Shown here piece by piece: positions 1 to 6,336 of a stretch of 7,477 bases of DNA. The stretch's first letter is position 1. Every line of letters starts with the position of its first letter. The notes under the pieces were generated by a model. That model did no database searches. It was given only the letters and a program-made list of their open reading frames with translations, and had not been told where the DNA came from. Origin of the DNA: an uncultured Bacteroidota bacterium (GTDB lineage: Bacteria; Bacteroidota; Bacteroidia; Chitinophagales; Chitinophagaceae); the NCBI GenBank assembly GCA_946479535.1, contig CAMLGP010000121.1, positions 1 to 7,477 of the forward strand. Reading direction: 5' to 3'. Both the position numbers and the translations under genes were made by a program.

Positions 1-477
1 ATCCGGTCAAAGAATCTTCCCAAAGCCAGCCTGTTTGTTCAGGGCGGATATGGAAGACCGGGACTGAATGTACTCACTAATGAATTTGATCTCTATTATA
101 TCGGCGGTGTAAGATTTAACTGGTCGCTGGGAAATCTTTATACCAAAAAGAAAGAAAAACAACTGGTGGAAGTCAATAAACGTGTTATCGATATTCAACA
201 GGAAACTTTTCTGTTGAATACAAATACCCAATTGAAGCAGCAGCAGAGTGATATAGAAAAATTACAGCAACTTGTGGCTACCGATGATGCCATTATCGAT
301 CTGCGTCATCAGGTAACAGAAGCCGCCAAAGCACAATTGGAGAATGCAGTGATCACCGCAAACGACTATCTCAGGGAAGTGAATGCCGAGGATGCCGCCA
401 AACAAACACGCATTTTGCACCAGGTGCAATTATTACAGGCAGAAATCAATTACCAAACTATATCAGGCAAACAATAA
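1..477 (+). CDS. TolC-family outer membrane efflux protein, C-terminal part
   Basis: Partial gene: frame 1 is open from the first base to TAA at 475-477, giving 158 codons, so the 5' two thirds lie outside the window. The family forms trimeric channel-tunnels that carry substrates across the outer membrane and dock onto HlyD-type adaptors. The visible part begins with a glycine/aromatic beta segment, then YYIGGVRFNWSLGN (about residues 35-48), typical of the last outer membrane strand. A long, Gln/Glu/Leu-rich helical stretch follows with ITANDYLREVNAED and a helical end (LLQAEINYQTISGKQ), matching the end of Bacteroidota TolC homologues as I recall them. The adaptor gene starts 5 nt after its stop, so the two are almost certainly co-transcribed. 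An internal ATG at 166 is only a downstream Met, not the start. The export family is clear; the substrate is not. Confidence 0.85.
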   Translation: MRSKNLPKASLFVQGGYGRPGLNVLTNEFDLYYIGGVRFNWSLGNLYTKKKEKQLVEVNKRVIDIQQETFLLNTNTQLKQQQSDIEKLQQLVATDDAIIDLRHQVTEAAKAQLENAVITANDYLREVNAEDAAKQTRILHQVQLLQAEINYQTISGKQ

Positions 478-482
478 ATTTT

Positions 483-1418
483 ATGACCAGATTTTTAATT
501 AGCGCATCAATATTGCTGGCACTTGCCGCATGTAATGGGAAAGACAGTGATTTTGATGCTTCGGGAACTTTTGAAGCGGATGAAGTAATAGTTTCTTCTT
601 CAGCCAATGGGAAAATACTCTGGCTTAACCTGGAAGAAGGTTCAGTGCTGGCAAAAGACAGTATTGTAGCACAGGTTGATCCTACTGATCTCACCCTTCA
701 AAAAGAACAGGTGCAGGAATCCATTGAAGCTTTACAGGACCAGACTGTAAATGTGGAACCACAGGTGAAACTCTTACAGGACCAGTTGAAAGTTCAGCAA
801 TCCAGGCTGGATAACCTGCTTCACGAGAAAACACGAACAGAAAATCTTATTAAACAGGATGCAGCTACAGGCAAACAGCTGGATGATATCAATGCAATGA
901 TTGATGTTGCCCGTAAAGAATTACAGGTTACGCAGCAGCAGATCAATGTGCAACGCAATAATAGCGGCACCCAGAACAGAACCATTCTCAGTCAGGGTAA
1001 ACCCCTGCAAAAGAAAGTGGAACAATTACAGGACCAGCTGAATAAAGCAGCTATCAAAAACCCGATCAATGGCACCGTACTTACCAAATATGCCGAAGCG
1101 GGTGAAATGACCAATACTGGCAAGGCCATCTATAAGATAGCTGATCTTTCCTTCATCACTTTGCGCGCTTATATCAGTGGAACACAATTATCACAGGTGA
1201 AACTGGGGCAAACAGTGAAAGTGCTGGTGGATGACGGAAAGAATAAGTACAGGGAAATGCCCGGTACCATCACCTGGATATCAGATAAAGCTGAATTCAC
1301 CCCAAAAACAATACAAACCAAAGAAGAGAGAGCCAATCTTGTCTATGCCATCAAGATCAAAGTGAAGAACGATGGTTTCCTGAAGATCGGAATGTATGGA
1401 GAAGTAAAGTTTAATTGA
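483..1418 (+). CDS. HlyD/YbhG-family periplasmic adaptor lipoprotein
   Basis: A 311-residue membrane fusion protein, expected to link the inner membrane ABC permeases encoded downstream to the TolC-like channel encoded upstream. The N terminus is a lipoprotein signal peptide: a short basic/hydrophobic stretch ends in the lipobox L14-A15-A16-C17, so Cys17 should be lipidated. Then comes the first half of a biotinyl-lipoyl-like domain (about 27-70, including SSSANGKILWLNLEEGSVL), a long Gln-rich coiled-coil hairpin (about 70-195), the second lipoyl half (KNPINGTVLTKYAEAGEM) and a beta-barrel domain with FTPKTIQTKEERANLVYAI near the C terminus, a signature of YbhG-like adaptors. The stop TGA (1416-1418) lies 2 nt before the ATG of the first ATPase. 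Length and order fit YbhG-type proteins, though a lipid anchor replaces the usual signal or TM anchor. The substrate is unknown. Confidence 0.9.
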   Translation: MTRFLISASILLALAACNGKDSDFDASGTFEADEVIVSSSANGKILWLNLEEGSVLAKDSIVAQVDPTDLTLQKEQVQESIEALQDQTVNVEPQVKLLQDQLKVQQSRLDNLLHEKTRTENLIKQDAATGKQLDDINAMIDVARKELQVTQQQINVQRNNSGTQNRTILSQGKPLQKKVEQLQDQLNKAAIKNPINGTVLTKYAEAGEMTNTGKAIYKIADLSFITLRAYISGTQLSQVKLGQTVKVLVDDGKNKYREMPGTITWISDKAEFTPKTIQTKEERANLVYAIKIKVKNDGFLKIGMYGEVKFN

Positions 1419-1420
1419 TC

Positions 1421-2344
1421 ATGGCTGCAGTTAGCGTACAAAATATTGTAAAGACTTACGGTTCCAAAAAGGAGAAGACTGAAGCACTGAAAGGGATCAG
1501 CCTGGAAGTGGCGAAAGGGGAGCTCTTTGGCATCATTGGGCCCGATGGGGCAGGAAAGACCTCGCTGTTCCGCATCCTTACAACCCTGTTGCTGGCAGAT
1601 AGCGGCAGCGCGGTAGTAGATGGATTTGATGTGGTAAAGGATTTTAAAAAGATCCGGCATCGCGTGGGTTATATGCCAGGAAGATTTTCACTGTACCAGG
1701 ATCTGACTGTGGAAGAGAATATGGAATTCTTTGCTACCATTTTCAATACCTCTATAGATGAGAATTATGGCCTGGTAAAAGAGATCTATTCACAGATAGA
1801 ACCATTCAAGGATCGCAGAGCAGGAAAATTATCGGGTGGTATGAAACAGAAACTGGCACTAAGCTGTGCACTGATCCACCGCCCAACCGTATTATTCCTG
1901 GATGAACCCACTACCGGGGTTGATGCAGTTTCCCGAAAAGAGTTCTGGGAAATGCTGAAACGATTGAAAGAGCAGAATATCACCATTCTTGTTTCAACTC
2001 CTTATATGGATGAAGCCAGTCTTTGCGACAGGGTGGCACTGATGCAATCCGGGACAGTAATGACGGTGAATACGCCGCAAGGCGTGATCAATGATTTTAA
2101 GAAACCTATTGTGGCGGTCAAGTCGGGCAATATGCTGCAATTATTAAAAGACCTGAATACATGGGAAGGAAAGATAGATGCCTATCCTTTTGGAGAATAC
2201 CATCATGTGGTATTGAAAGAGGGTAAAGGTGAGAATGACCTTGAAGCATATCTTAAATCAAAGCATTATGAAGGTGCTGAGATTAAAAGCATAAAGCCAG
2301 ACATTGAAGATTGCTTCATGGCATTGATGAAAAACAGTACATAA
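1421..2344 (+). CDS. ABC transporter ATPase, YbhF N-half type
   Basis: A 307-residue nucleotide-binding subunit of the exporter. Visible motifs: Walker A GPDGAGKTS (40-48), signature LSGGM (137-141), Walker B VLFLDEP with the catalytic Glu162, and D-loop GVD (166-168). Two catalytic-site residues are replaced: the Q-loop position is Gly87 (YMPGRFSLY) and the H-loop His is Pro194 (VSTPYMDEA). A C-terminal tail of about 80 residues ends in PDIEDCFMALM, which resembles the end of the N-half of E. coli YbhF. I start at ATG 1421, 2 nt after the adaptor stop. A TTG at 1415 would add two residues and overlap that stop, which is less likely. The second ATPase follows after 10 nt, and the two should pair as a heterodimer. 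The altered residues suggest its own ATP site is weak or non-hydrolytic; that is inference. Confidence 0.92.
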   Translation: MAAVSVQNIVKTYGSKKEKTEALKGISLEVAKGELFGIIGPDGAGKTSLFRILTTLLLADSGSAVVDGFDVVKDFKKIRHRVGYMPGRFSLYQDLTVEENMEFFATIFNTSIDENYGLVKEIYSQIEPFKDRRAGKLSGGMKQKLALSCALIHRPTVLFLDEPTTGVDAVSRKEFWEMLKRLKEQNITILVSTPYMDEASLCDRVALMQSGTVMTVNTPQGVINDFKKPIVAVKSGNMLQLLKDLNTWEGKIDAYPFGEYHHVVLKEGKGENDLEAYLKSKHYEGAEIKSIKPDIEDCFMALMKNST

Positions 2345-2354
2345 AATAATACCG

Positions 2355-3110
2355 GTGCAAGCAATTAATCATAATACTAAAGCCATTGTTGCGGATCAGC
2401 TTACCAAACAATTTGGTGCTTTTACCGCAGTAGATGCCATATCCTTTGAAGTGCATGGTGGAGAAATATTCGGTTTTCTTGGAGCTAATGGTGCAGGAAA
2501 AACTACTGCAATGCGTATGCTTTGTGGATTATCACTCCCAACTTCCGGGAATGCTTCCGTAGCAGGATTCGATGTGTACAAAGAGAATGAGAAAATAAAA
2601 CGCAGCATTGGTTACATGAGCCAAAAATTCTCTTTGTATGAAGATCTTACCATCAGGGAGAATATCAGGTTCTATGCCGGTATCTATGGAATGACTGATC
2701 AGTATATAAAGGATAAAACAGCAACGATATTAAAGCAGTTGCATTTGGAAAATGAAGCGAACAAACTGGTTGGATCATTGCCGTTAGGTTGGAAACAGAA
2801 GCTGGCTTTTTCCGTTGCCATCTTTCACGAACCGAAAATCGTTTTCCTGGATGAACCTACCGGCGGTGTTGATCCTGTTACCCGCAGGGAATTCTGGGGC
2901 ATGATCTATCAGGCATCCGAATCGGGGATCACTGTGTTTGTAACCACCCACTATATGGACGAGGCGGAATATTGTAACCGGGTTTCCATTATGGTGGATG
3001 GAAGAATTGATGCATTGGATACACCCTTTAACCTGAAGAAAACATTTAGTGCTTCATCTATGGATGAAGTATTTCTTAAACTGGCAAGGAAAGCTAAGAG
3101 AGGGGATTAG
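2355..3110 (+). CDS. ABC transporter ATPase, YbhF C-half type
   Basis: A 251-residue ATPase and probable partner of the preceding one. It has Walker A GANGAGKTT (43-51), an intact Q-loop Gln90 (YMSQKFSLY), Walker B IVFLDEP with Glu167, and an intact H-loop His199 (TTHYMDEAEYC). The signature is changed from LSGGQ to LPLGW (142-146), similar to the LPLGF I recall in the C-half of E. coli YbhF. The short tail SMDEVFLKLARKAK also matches that half. The start is GTG 2355: the frame has a stop at 2328-2330 and the first in-frame ATG lies inside the domain just after Walker A, so a non-ATG start is required. It supplies the intact Walker, Q and H residues while the first ATPase supplies the intact signature, so one complete ATP site is predicted per dimer. 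The permease genes follow. Confidence 0.92.
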   Translation: MQAINHNTKAIVADQLTKQFGAFTAVDAISFEVHGGEIFGFLGANGAGKTTAMRMLCGLSLPTSGNASVAGFDVYKENEKIKRSIGYMSQKFSLYEDLTIRENIRFYAGIYGMTDQYIKDKTATILKQLHLENEANKLVGSLPLGWKQKLAFSVAIFHEPKIVFLDEPTGGVDPVTRREFWGMIYQASESGITVFVTTHYMDEAEYCNRVSIMVDGRIDALDTPFNLKKTFSASSMDEVFLKLARKAKRGD

Positions 3111-3127
3111 TAACCATTTAAAAACGA

Positions 3128-3145
3128 TCCCGATCGATATCGGGA
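3128..3145. repeat. 18-bp palindrome TCCCGAT-cgat-ATCGGGA
   Basis: Perfect 7-bp arms around a 4-base centre in the 40-nt gap between the second ATPase and the first permease. The right arm runs into GGGAG, only 4 nt before the permease ATG at 3151, so a hairpin in the mRNA could cover that ribosome-binding sequence. A close relative lies at 6582-6599. Confidence 0.7.
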
Positions 3146-3150
3146 GAAGC

Positions 3151-4257
3151 ATGAAGCAGTTCATATCATTTGTAAAAAAGGAATTTCATCACATCTTCCG
3201 GGATAAACGGACGATGTTCATCCTGCTGGGTATGCCAATTGTGCAGATCATCATATTTGGTTTTGCATTGACCAATGAGGTGAAGAATTCAAAGATAGTG
3301 GTGCTGGACCATTCAAAGGACGCGGCTACTGCATCATTAACCCAGGAACTTGCCGCCAGCCAGTATTTTGAAATTGAAAACACCATTTACAGCAATGAAG
3401 AGATTGAGCAGACCTTTAGAAAAGGAAAAGTAAAGCTGGCCGTTGTTTTTCCTCCGCACTTTAATGAAGACCTTGATCATTTCAATAAGGCACAGGTACA
3501 ACTGGTGGCTGATGCTACGGATCCCAATGTTGCCAATACACTTACCAATTATGCTACAGCAGTGATTATGGATTACCAGAAACGGATCACTGAGGAGCGG
3601 AAACTTCCTTACACCATCAACACGGAAATGCGGATGTTGTATAACCCACAGTTGAAAGGAGCTTACAGTTTTGTGCCTGGTGTGATGGCCATGGTATTGA
3701 TGCTGGTATGTACAATGATGACCGCTATTACGGTGGTAAGAGAAAAAGAGTTGGGAACGATGGAGATATTACTGGTATCACCCATGCAGCCGCTTAAGAT
3801 CATTGTGGCAAAAGCAGTTCCTTACCTGTTATTATCAATGGTGAATATCGCAAGCATCCTGTTGCTGAGCGTGTTTGTGCTGGATGTGCCGATAAATGGT
3901 AGCCTGATCCTATTGATAGGAGAAAGCATTTTGTTCACATTAACCTGTCTGGCGTTTGGATTGCTGATCTCATCTTCTACAGATTCCCAACAGACAGCCA
4001 TGTTCATTTCTTTGACCGGAATGTTCCTTCCCACAGTTATGCTCAGTGGATTTATGTTTCCCATTGAGAATATGCCATTGCCGTTAAGGATCATCTCCAA
4101 TATTGTTCCTGCAAAATGGTATTACCTGATCGTAAAGGATGTAATGATCAAAGGCGTGGGCTTTAGTGAGGTGTGGAAGGAAACATTGATATTGGCAGGA
4201 ATGATGATGTTCCTGTTGACAGTTGCCATTAAAAAATTCAAAATAAGGCTGGCTTAA
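3151..4257 (+). CDS. ABC-2 type permease, YbhS/YbhR-like (first)
   Basis: A 368-residue inner membrane subunit. The cytosolic N terminus FVKKEFHHIFRDKRT leads into the first membrane segment (about 22-41). A periplasmic domain of roughly 130 residues follows (starting KIVVLDHSKD), then the core of five more hydrophobic segments between about 173 and 362. The ABC-2 motif REKELGTME (197-205), located between membrane segments 2 and 3, probably contacts the ATPases; FVPGVMAM precedes it and MLSGFMFPIENMP lies near the end. This layout and length fit the ABC2_membrane_3 family. I chose ATG 3151, preceded by GGGAG at 3142-3146. The reading frame is open further upstream to an ATG at 3049, but that would overlap the ATPase gene by about 60 bases and add 34 residues unlike a permease N terminus. 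It is a paralogue of the next gene and likely its heterodimer partner. Confidence 0.92.
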   Translation: MKQFISFVKKEFHHIFRDKRTMFILLGMPIVQIIIFGFALTNEVKNSKIVVLDHSKDAATASLTQELAASQYFEIENTIYSNEEIEQTFRKGKVKLAVVFPPHFNEDLDHFNKAQVQLVADATDPNVANTLTNYATAVIMDYQKRITEERKLPYTINTEMRMLYNPQLKGAYSFVPGVMAMVLMLVCTMMTAITVVREKELGTMEILLVSPMQPLKIIVAKAVPYLLLSMVNIASILLLSVFVLDVPINGSLILLIGESILFTLTCLAFGLLISSSTDSQQTAMFISLTGMFLPTVMLSGFMFPIENMPLPLRIISNIVPAKWYYLIVKDVMIKGVGFSEVWKETLILAGMMMFLLTVAIKKFKIRLA

Positions 4258-4354
4258 TAAAGTAAAAGATCAAAAGTAAAAATATGAGCCAGTTTACTTT
4301 AAGACAACGGATTGAACTTTTGAATTTTGACTTTTTACTTTTGAATTTATCATA
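4258..4354. repeat. AT-rich spacer with inverted and direct repeats
   Basis: The 97-nt gap between the two permease genes consists of variations on CAAAAGTAAAAA and its complement. TCAAAAGTAAAAA (4270-4282) is perfectly complementary to TTTTTACTTTTGA (4332-4344), 13 bp. TAAAGTAAA (4258-4266) is complementary to TTTACTTTA (4293-4301), 9 bp. ACTTTTGAATTT occurs twice in direct orientation at 4316-4327 and 4337-4348, a 21-base period. The two inverted pairs interleave, so they are alternative or pseudoknot-like pairings. I see no promoter motif of the TAnnTTTG type here. The gap is unusually wide for this operon. Confidence 0.7.
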
Positions 4355-5473
4355 ATGAGAACGCTGAAGTTTTTATTGCAAAAGGAATTCAGGCAGGTGT
4401 TCAGGGACAAGTCCATTCTTCGCATCATTTTCGTGATGCCGATGATCCAGTTGCTGGTACTGCCCTGGGCCGCGGATTATGAAGTGAAGAATATTCAGCT
4501 GAGTGTGGTAGATCATGATCATTCTACGTACTCTCAGCAACTGATCTCCAAGATCACTTCTTCTGGTTATTTCATCCTGGAAGATTATAGTCCATCCTAC
4601 AATCATTCCCTTCATGATATTGAAAAAGATAAGGCAGACCTGGTATTGGAAATTCCAGCTTCGTTTGAAAAGAACCTGGTTAAAGAAAATGAATCGGTAT
4701 TATTTCTTGCGGTGAATGCCATTAATGGTGTGAAAGCAAATCTGGGTGGCGCTTACCTGCGAAGTATTATTCAGGATTATAACAGGGAGGTACGGTTAAA
4801 ATGGATTCAGTTACCCAGGTTCAGTCCGGAAACAAATATTGAAATCACTTCTTCCAACTGGTTTAACCCGCTCATGAATTACAAATTCTTCATGGTACCG
4901 GGGATCCTGGTGATACTCGTAACAATGGTGGGTTCCTTTCTTGCTTCCCTGAATATTGTAAAGGAAAAAGAGATCGGGACAATTGAACAGATCAATGTTA
5001 CGCCGGTTAAAAAATACCAGTTCATCCTCGGCAAGTTGATCCCCTTCTGGGTTTTGGGGTTGATTGTACTTTCCATTGGATTATTGATCTCCCGGATCTT
5101 TTACGGAATCACCCCTGCAGGGAGTTTTTTGACCATTTATGTGTTTGCAGCAGTCTACCTTCTTGCCGTTTTGGGCCTCGGGCTCCTGATATCCACCTTT
5201 ACCAGCAACCAGCAGCAGGCTATGCTCATTTCTTTCTTTATGATGATGATCTTCATCTTGTTAAGTGGACTTTATACCTCAATTGATGGTATGCCCGAAT
5301 GGGCAAAATGGATCACCCGGTTCAACCCGGTTTCCTATTTCATTGAAGTAATGCGGATGGTAGTTCTAAAGGGAAGCAACCTGGCTGATATTCAGCCCCA
5401 CCTGCTCAAGGTATTGGGCTTTGCGGTGGTGCTTAACACCTGGGCTGTTTTCAGCTACCGGAAGAGATCCTAA
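4355..5473 (+). CDS. ABC-2 type permease, YbhS/YbhR-like (second)
   Basis: A 372-residue inner membrane protein, paralogous to the previous gene and presumably the other half of the transmembrane pore. The N terminus LLQKEFRQVFRDKS parallels KKEFHHIFRDKR of its neighbour. One membrane segment (about 22-40) is followed by a periplasmic domain of about 140 residues opening with IQLSVVDHDHSTYSQQLI, then a C-terminal block of five hydrophobic segments. The ABC-2 motif KEKEIGTIEQINVTP begins at residue 203. The end FNPVSYFIEVMRMVVLKG is typical of ABC2_membrane_3 proteins. The start is ATG 4355, right after the AT-rich repeat spacer, and TAA lies at 5471-5473. It is the last gene of the exporter operon as seen here. 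The substrate cannot be deduced; YbhFSR-type pumps have been linked to drugs and cations, but that should not be transferred without test. Confidence 0.92.
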   Translation: MRTLKFLLQKEFRQVFRDKSILRIIFVMPMIQLLVLPWAADYEVKNIQLSVVDHDHSTYSQQLISKITSSGYFILEDYSPSYNHSLHDIEKDKADLVLEIPASFEKNLVKENESVLFLAVNAINGVKANLGGAYLRSIIQDYNREVRLKWIQLPRFSPETNIEITSSNWFNPLMNYKFFMVPGILVILVTMVGSFLASLNIVKEKEIGTIEQINVTPVKKYQFILGKLIPFWVLGLIVLSIGLLISRIFYGITPAGSFLTIYVFAAVYLLAVLGLGLLISTFTSNQQQAMLISFFMMMIFILLSGLYTSIDGMPEWAKWITRFNPVSYFIEVMRMVVLKGSNLADIQPHLLKVLGFAVVLNTWAVFSYRKRS

Positions 5474-5479
5474 GTTAAC

Positions 5480-5519
5480 GTTGCGAAAAATATGGCCTTT
5501 CTGGCCTGATAATAGCAAC
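5480..5519 (+). terminator. Weak stem-loop after exporter operon (tentative)
   Basis: GTTGC (5480-5484) can pair with GCAAC (5515-5519), enclosing GGCC-tttct-GGCC (5494-5506). It lies just after the stop of the last permease gene, but there is no T-run, so it is not a standard intrinsic terminator. It may be a 3'-end stabilising fold or chance. Confidence 0.25.
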
Positions 5520-5526
5520 CTTTCCT

Positions 5527-5534
5527 TAAATTTA
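5527..5534 (+). promoter_or_regulatory. Possible -7 box for the 5557 gene
   Basis: TAAATTTA matches the Bacteroidota -7 consensus TAnnTTTG in all but the last base and sits 22 nt before the ATG at 5557, so a very short leader would result. I see no clear TTTG -33 element upstream. Tentative. Confidence 0.25.
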
Positions 5535-5556
5535 GAATACACAAAAACGTATTGCT

Positions 5557-5961
5557 ATGCTCAAATTAGGAGATCTCAAACAGGGAGACATTCTTTCCGT
5601 CAATGATGACGGGGTTGAAAGGGAAGGGGTTGTTGTCAGAGTTAGCCATGAGGACCATCAGGTGCTTGTGGATAACGGGATCCAGGAGTTTTGGTATACA
5701 CTGGATGAAGTAAAGCCTATTCCTCTTGATGAAGGTCAGCTCATGGCGCTTGGATTTACCAAAGAAGAGTTTGAAGGCGGCGTGAAGTACAAAAAAGACT
5801 CTTTCCGGCTGGTAACTCCCAGAAAGAACGATTTCAGCAATATCGACATGTGGTGGCGGGAAGACCGTCGTCATTTCAGCTTTCCACTGGGTGTGCACCA
5901 GCTCCAGAACCTTCATCTGGACATGACCAAGGTGCCACTGGAAAAACCAATGGTGAATTAA
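5557..5961 (+). CDS. Conserved-type hypothetical protein, 134 residues
   Basis: I cannot name this gene. It encodes a soluble 134-residue protein without signal peptide or membrane segment. Residues 1-55 look like a small beta-barrel (GDLKQGDIL, EGVVVRV, HQVLVDNGIQEFWYTLDEV), much like an SH3/KOW-type fold. The middle PIPLDEGQLMALGF (54-67) and the C-terminal VHQLQNLHLDMTKVPL (113-128) resemble a set of small hypothetical proteins I recall from Bacteroidota genomes and their prophages, whose usual pattern is IPLTEEWLLKLGF then VHQLQNLYFALTG. ATG 5557 gives a sensible N terminus. It lies 83 nt after the exporter operon, has a possible own promoter and is followed at once by a short hairpin with six T, so it may be a single-gene unit. 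Function unknown. Confidence 0.75.
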   Translation: MLKLGDLKQGDILSVNDDGVEREGVVVRVSHEDHQVLVDNGIQEFWYTLDEVKPIPLDEGQLMALGFTKEEFEGGVKYKKDSFRLVTPRKNDFSNIDMWWREDRRHFSFPLGVHQLQNLHLDMTKVPLEKPMVN

Positions 5962-5980
5962 GGCCTCCGGGCCATTTTTT
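5962..5980 (+). terminator. Short intrinsic terminator after the 5557 gene
   Basis: GGCC-tccg-GGCC (5962-5973) forms a 4-bp all-GC stem with a tetraloop, then A and six T (5975-5980). It begins on the base after the stop codon. The stem is short, so efficiency is uncertain, but position and T-run fit. Confidence 0.55.
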
Positions 5981-6007
5981 GTTATTGACCCTCCCTGGGC
6001 CAAATAG

Positions 6008-6058
6008 CTCCCTATTGCCCCGGATCCTGCAGCCTGACTGAAAAATGGCAATAGGGAG
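6008..6058. repeat. 12-bp perfect inverted repeat with 27-base loop
   Basis: CTCCCTATTGCC (6008-6019) is the exact reverse complement of GGCAATAGGGAG (6047-6058). The 27-base loop holds the 6-bp palindromes GGATCC and CTGCAG and ends in a short A-run. No T-run follows either arm, so it is not a standard terminator. It could be a small RNA hairpin, a protein site or a remnant of a palindromic repeat. Confidence 0.7.
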
Positions 6059-6078
6059 AGGTCTGGCGCTGGTATACC

Positions 6079-6115
6079 CTTCCTCCAGTCTTCCTCCATA
6101 GTAGCTCCATAGTAA
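6079..6115. repeat. Two overlapping 11-bp tandem duplications
   Basis: CTTCCTCCA occurs at 6079-6087 and 6090-6098, a period of 11. CTCCATAGTA occurs at 6094-6103 and 6105-6114, again a period of 11. The second pair begins inside the first, giving a block of short duplications in non-coding DNA, as replication slippage would make. Confidence 0.65.
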
Positions 6116-6280
6116 ACCCTATGTTGCTCCAACACACGCGATTTGGATTTTTTGGTCGTACGCTATTATCCTAAAATTCAGCCGGATAAGGGGTCCTCTC
6201 AGTCCCACCATTTTGAAGAAAATGAGCTGAAATGGAATATTTTAGCCCATTTAAGTATTCTTGTTGTCTTTTTAAGCGGG

Positions 6281-6321
6281 GGTTCTGAAAAAAAGAACAG
6301 GTTTTTTCTTTTTTCGGGACC
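6281..6321. other. A/T-rich hairpin just upstream of the infA promoter
   Basis: GGTTCTG (6281-6287) can pair with CGGGACC (6315-6321) using two G-U pairs, and the A-run from 6288 pairs with the T-run ending at 6314, giving 13 continuous pairs. Alternatively GTTCT/AGAAC (6282-6286/6294-6298) forms a smaller hairpin followed by TTTTTTCTTTTTT, which looks like a weak terminator on the + strand. It lies where the -33 region of the infA promoter would be. Confidence 0.45.
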
Positions 6322-6328
6322 TTACTCC

Positions 6329-6336
6329 TATCTTTG
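6329..6336 (+). promoter_or_regulatory. infA promoter, Bacteroidota -7 box TATCTTTG
   Basis: TATCTTTG is an exact match to the Bacteroidota -7 consensus TAnnTTTG, followed by GCACCCC. Transcription would start near 6341-6343, giving a leader of only about 10 nt before the infA ATG at 6353. No clear TTTG -33 box is seen; the region is a T-run (6302-6314). It probably drives infA-rpmJ-rpsM. Confidence 0.65.

Noticed and set aside
1415..1420. TTG start for the first ATPase
   Set aside because: It only adds two residues and overlaps the adaptor stop; the ATG at 1421 is the standard choice.
1343..1660. Minus-strand open frame over the adaptor/ATPase junction
   Set aside because: It is a shadow of the strongly conserved + strand genes, with no domain of its own.
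3049..3150. Upstream extension of the first permease to an ATG at 3049
   Set aside because: It overlaps the end of the ATPase gene by about 60 bases in another frame and adds residues unlike permease N termini. ATG 3151 gives an N terminus parallel to the paralogous permease.
5850..6041. Small + strand frame after the 5557 gene (Pro/Ser-rich)
   Set aside because: It overlaps the end of the 5557 gene in another frame, has low-complexity composition and no start context.
5566..6135. Long minus-strand open frame of 189 codons
   Set aside because: It covers the whole 5557 gene in antisense, its translation has no recognisable motif, and its first part runs through the tandem repeats and the inverted repeat. 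The + strand protein carries the conserved-looking signatures.
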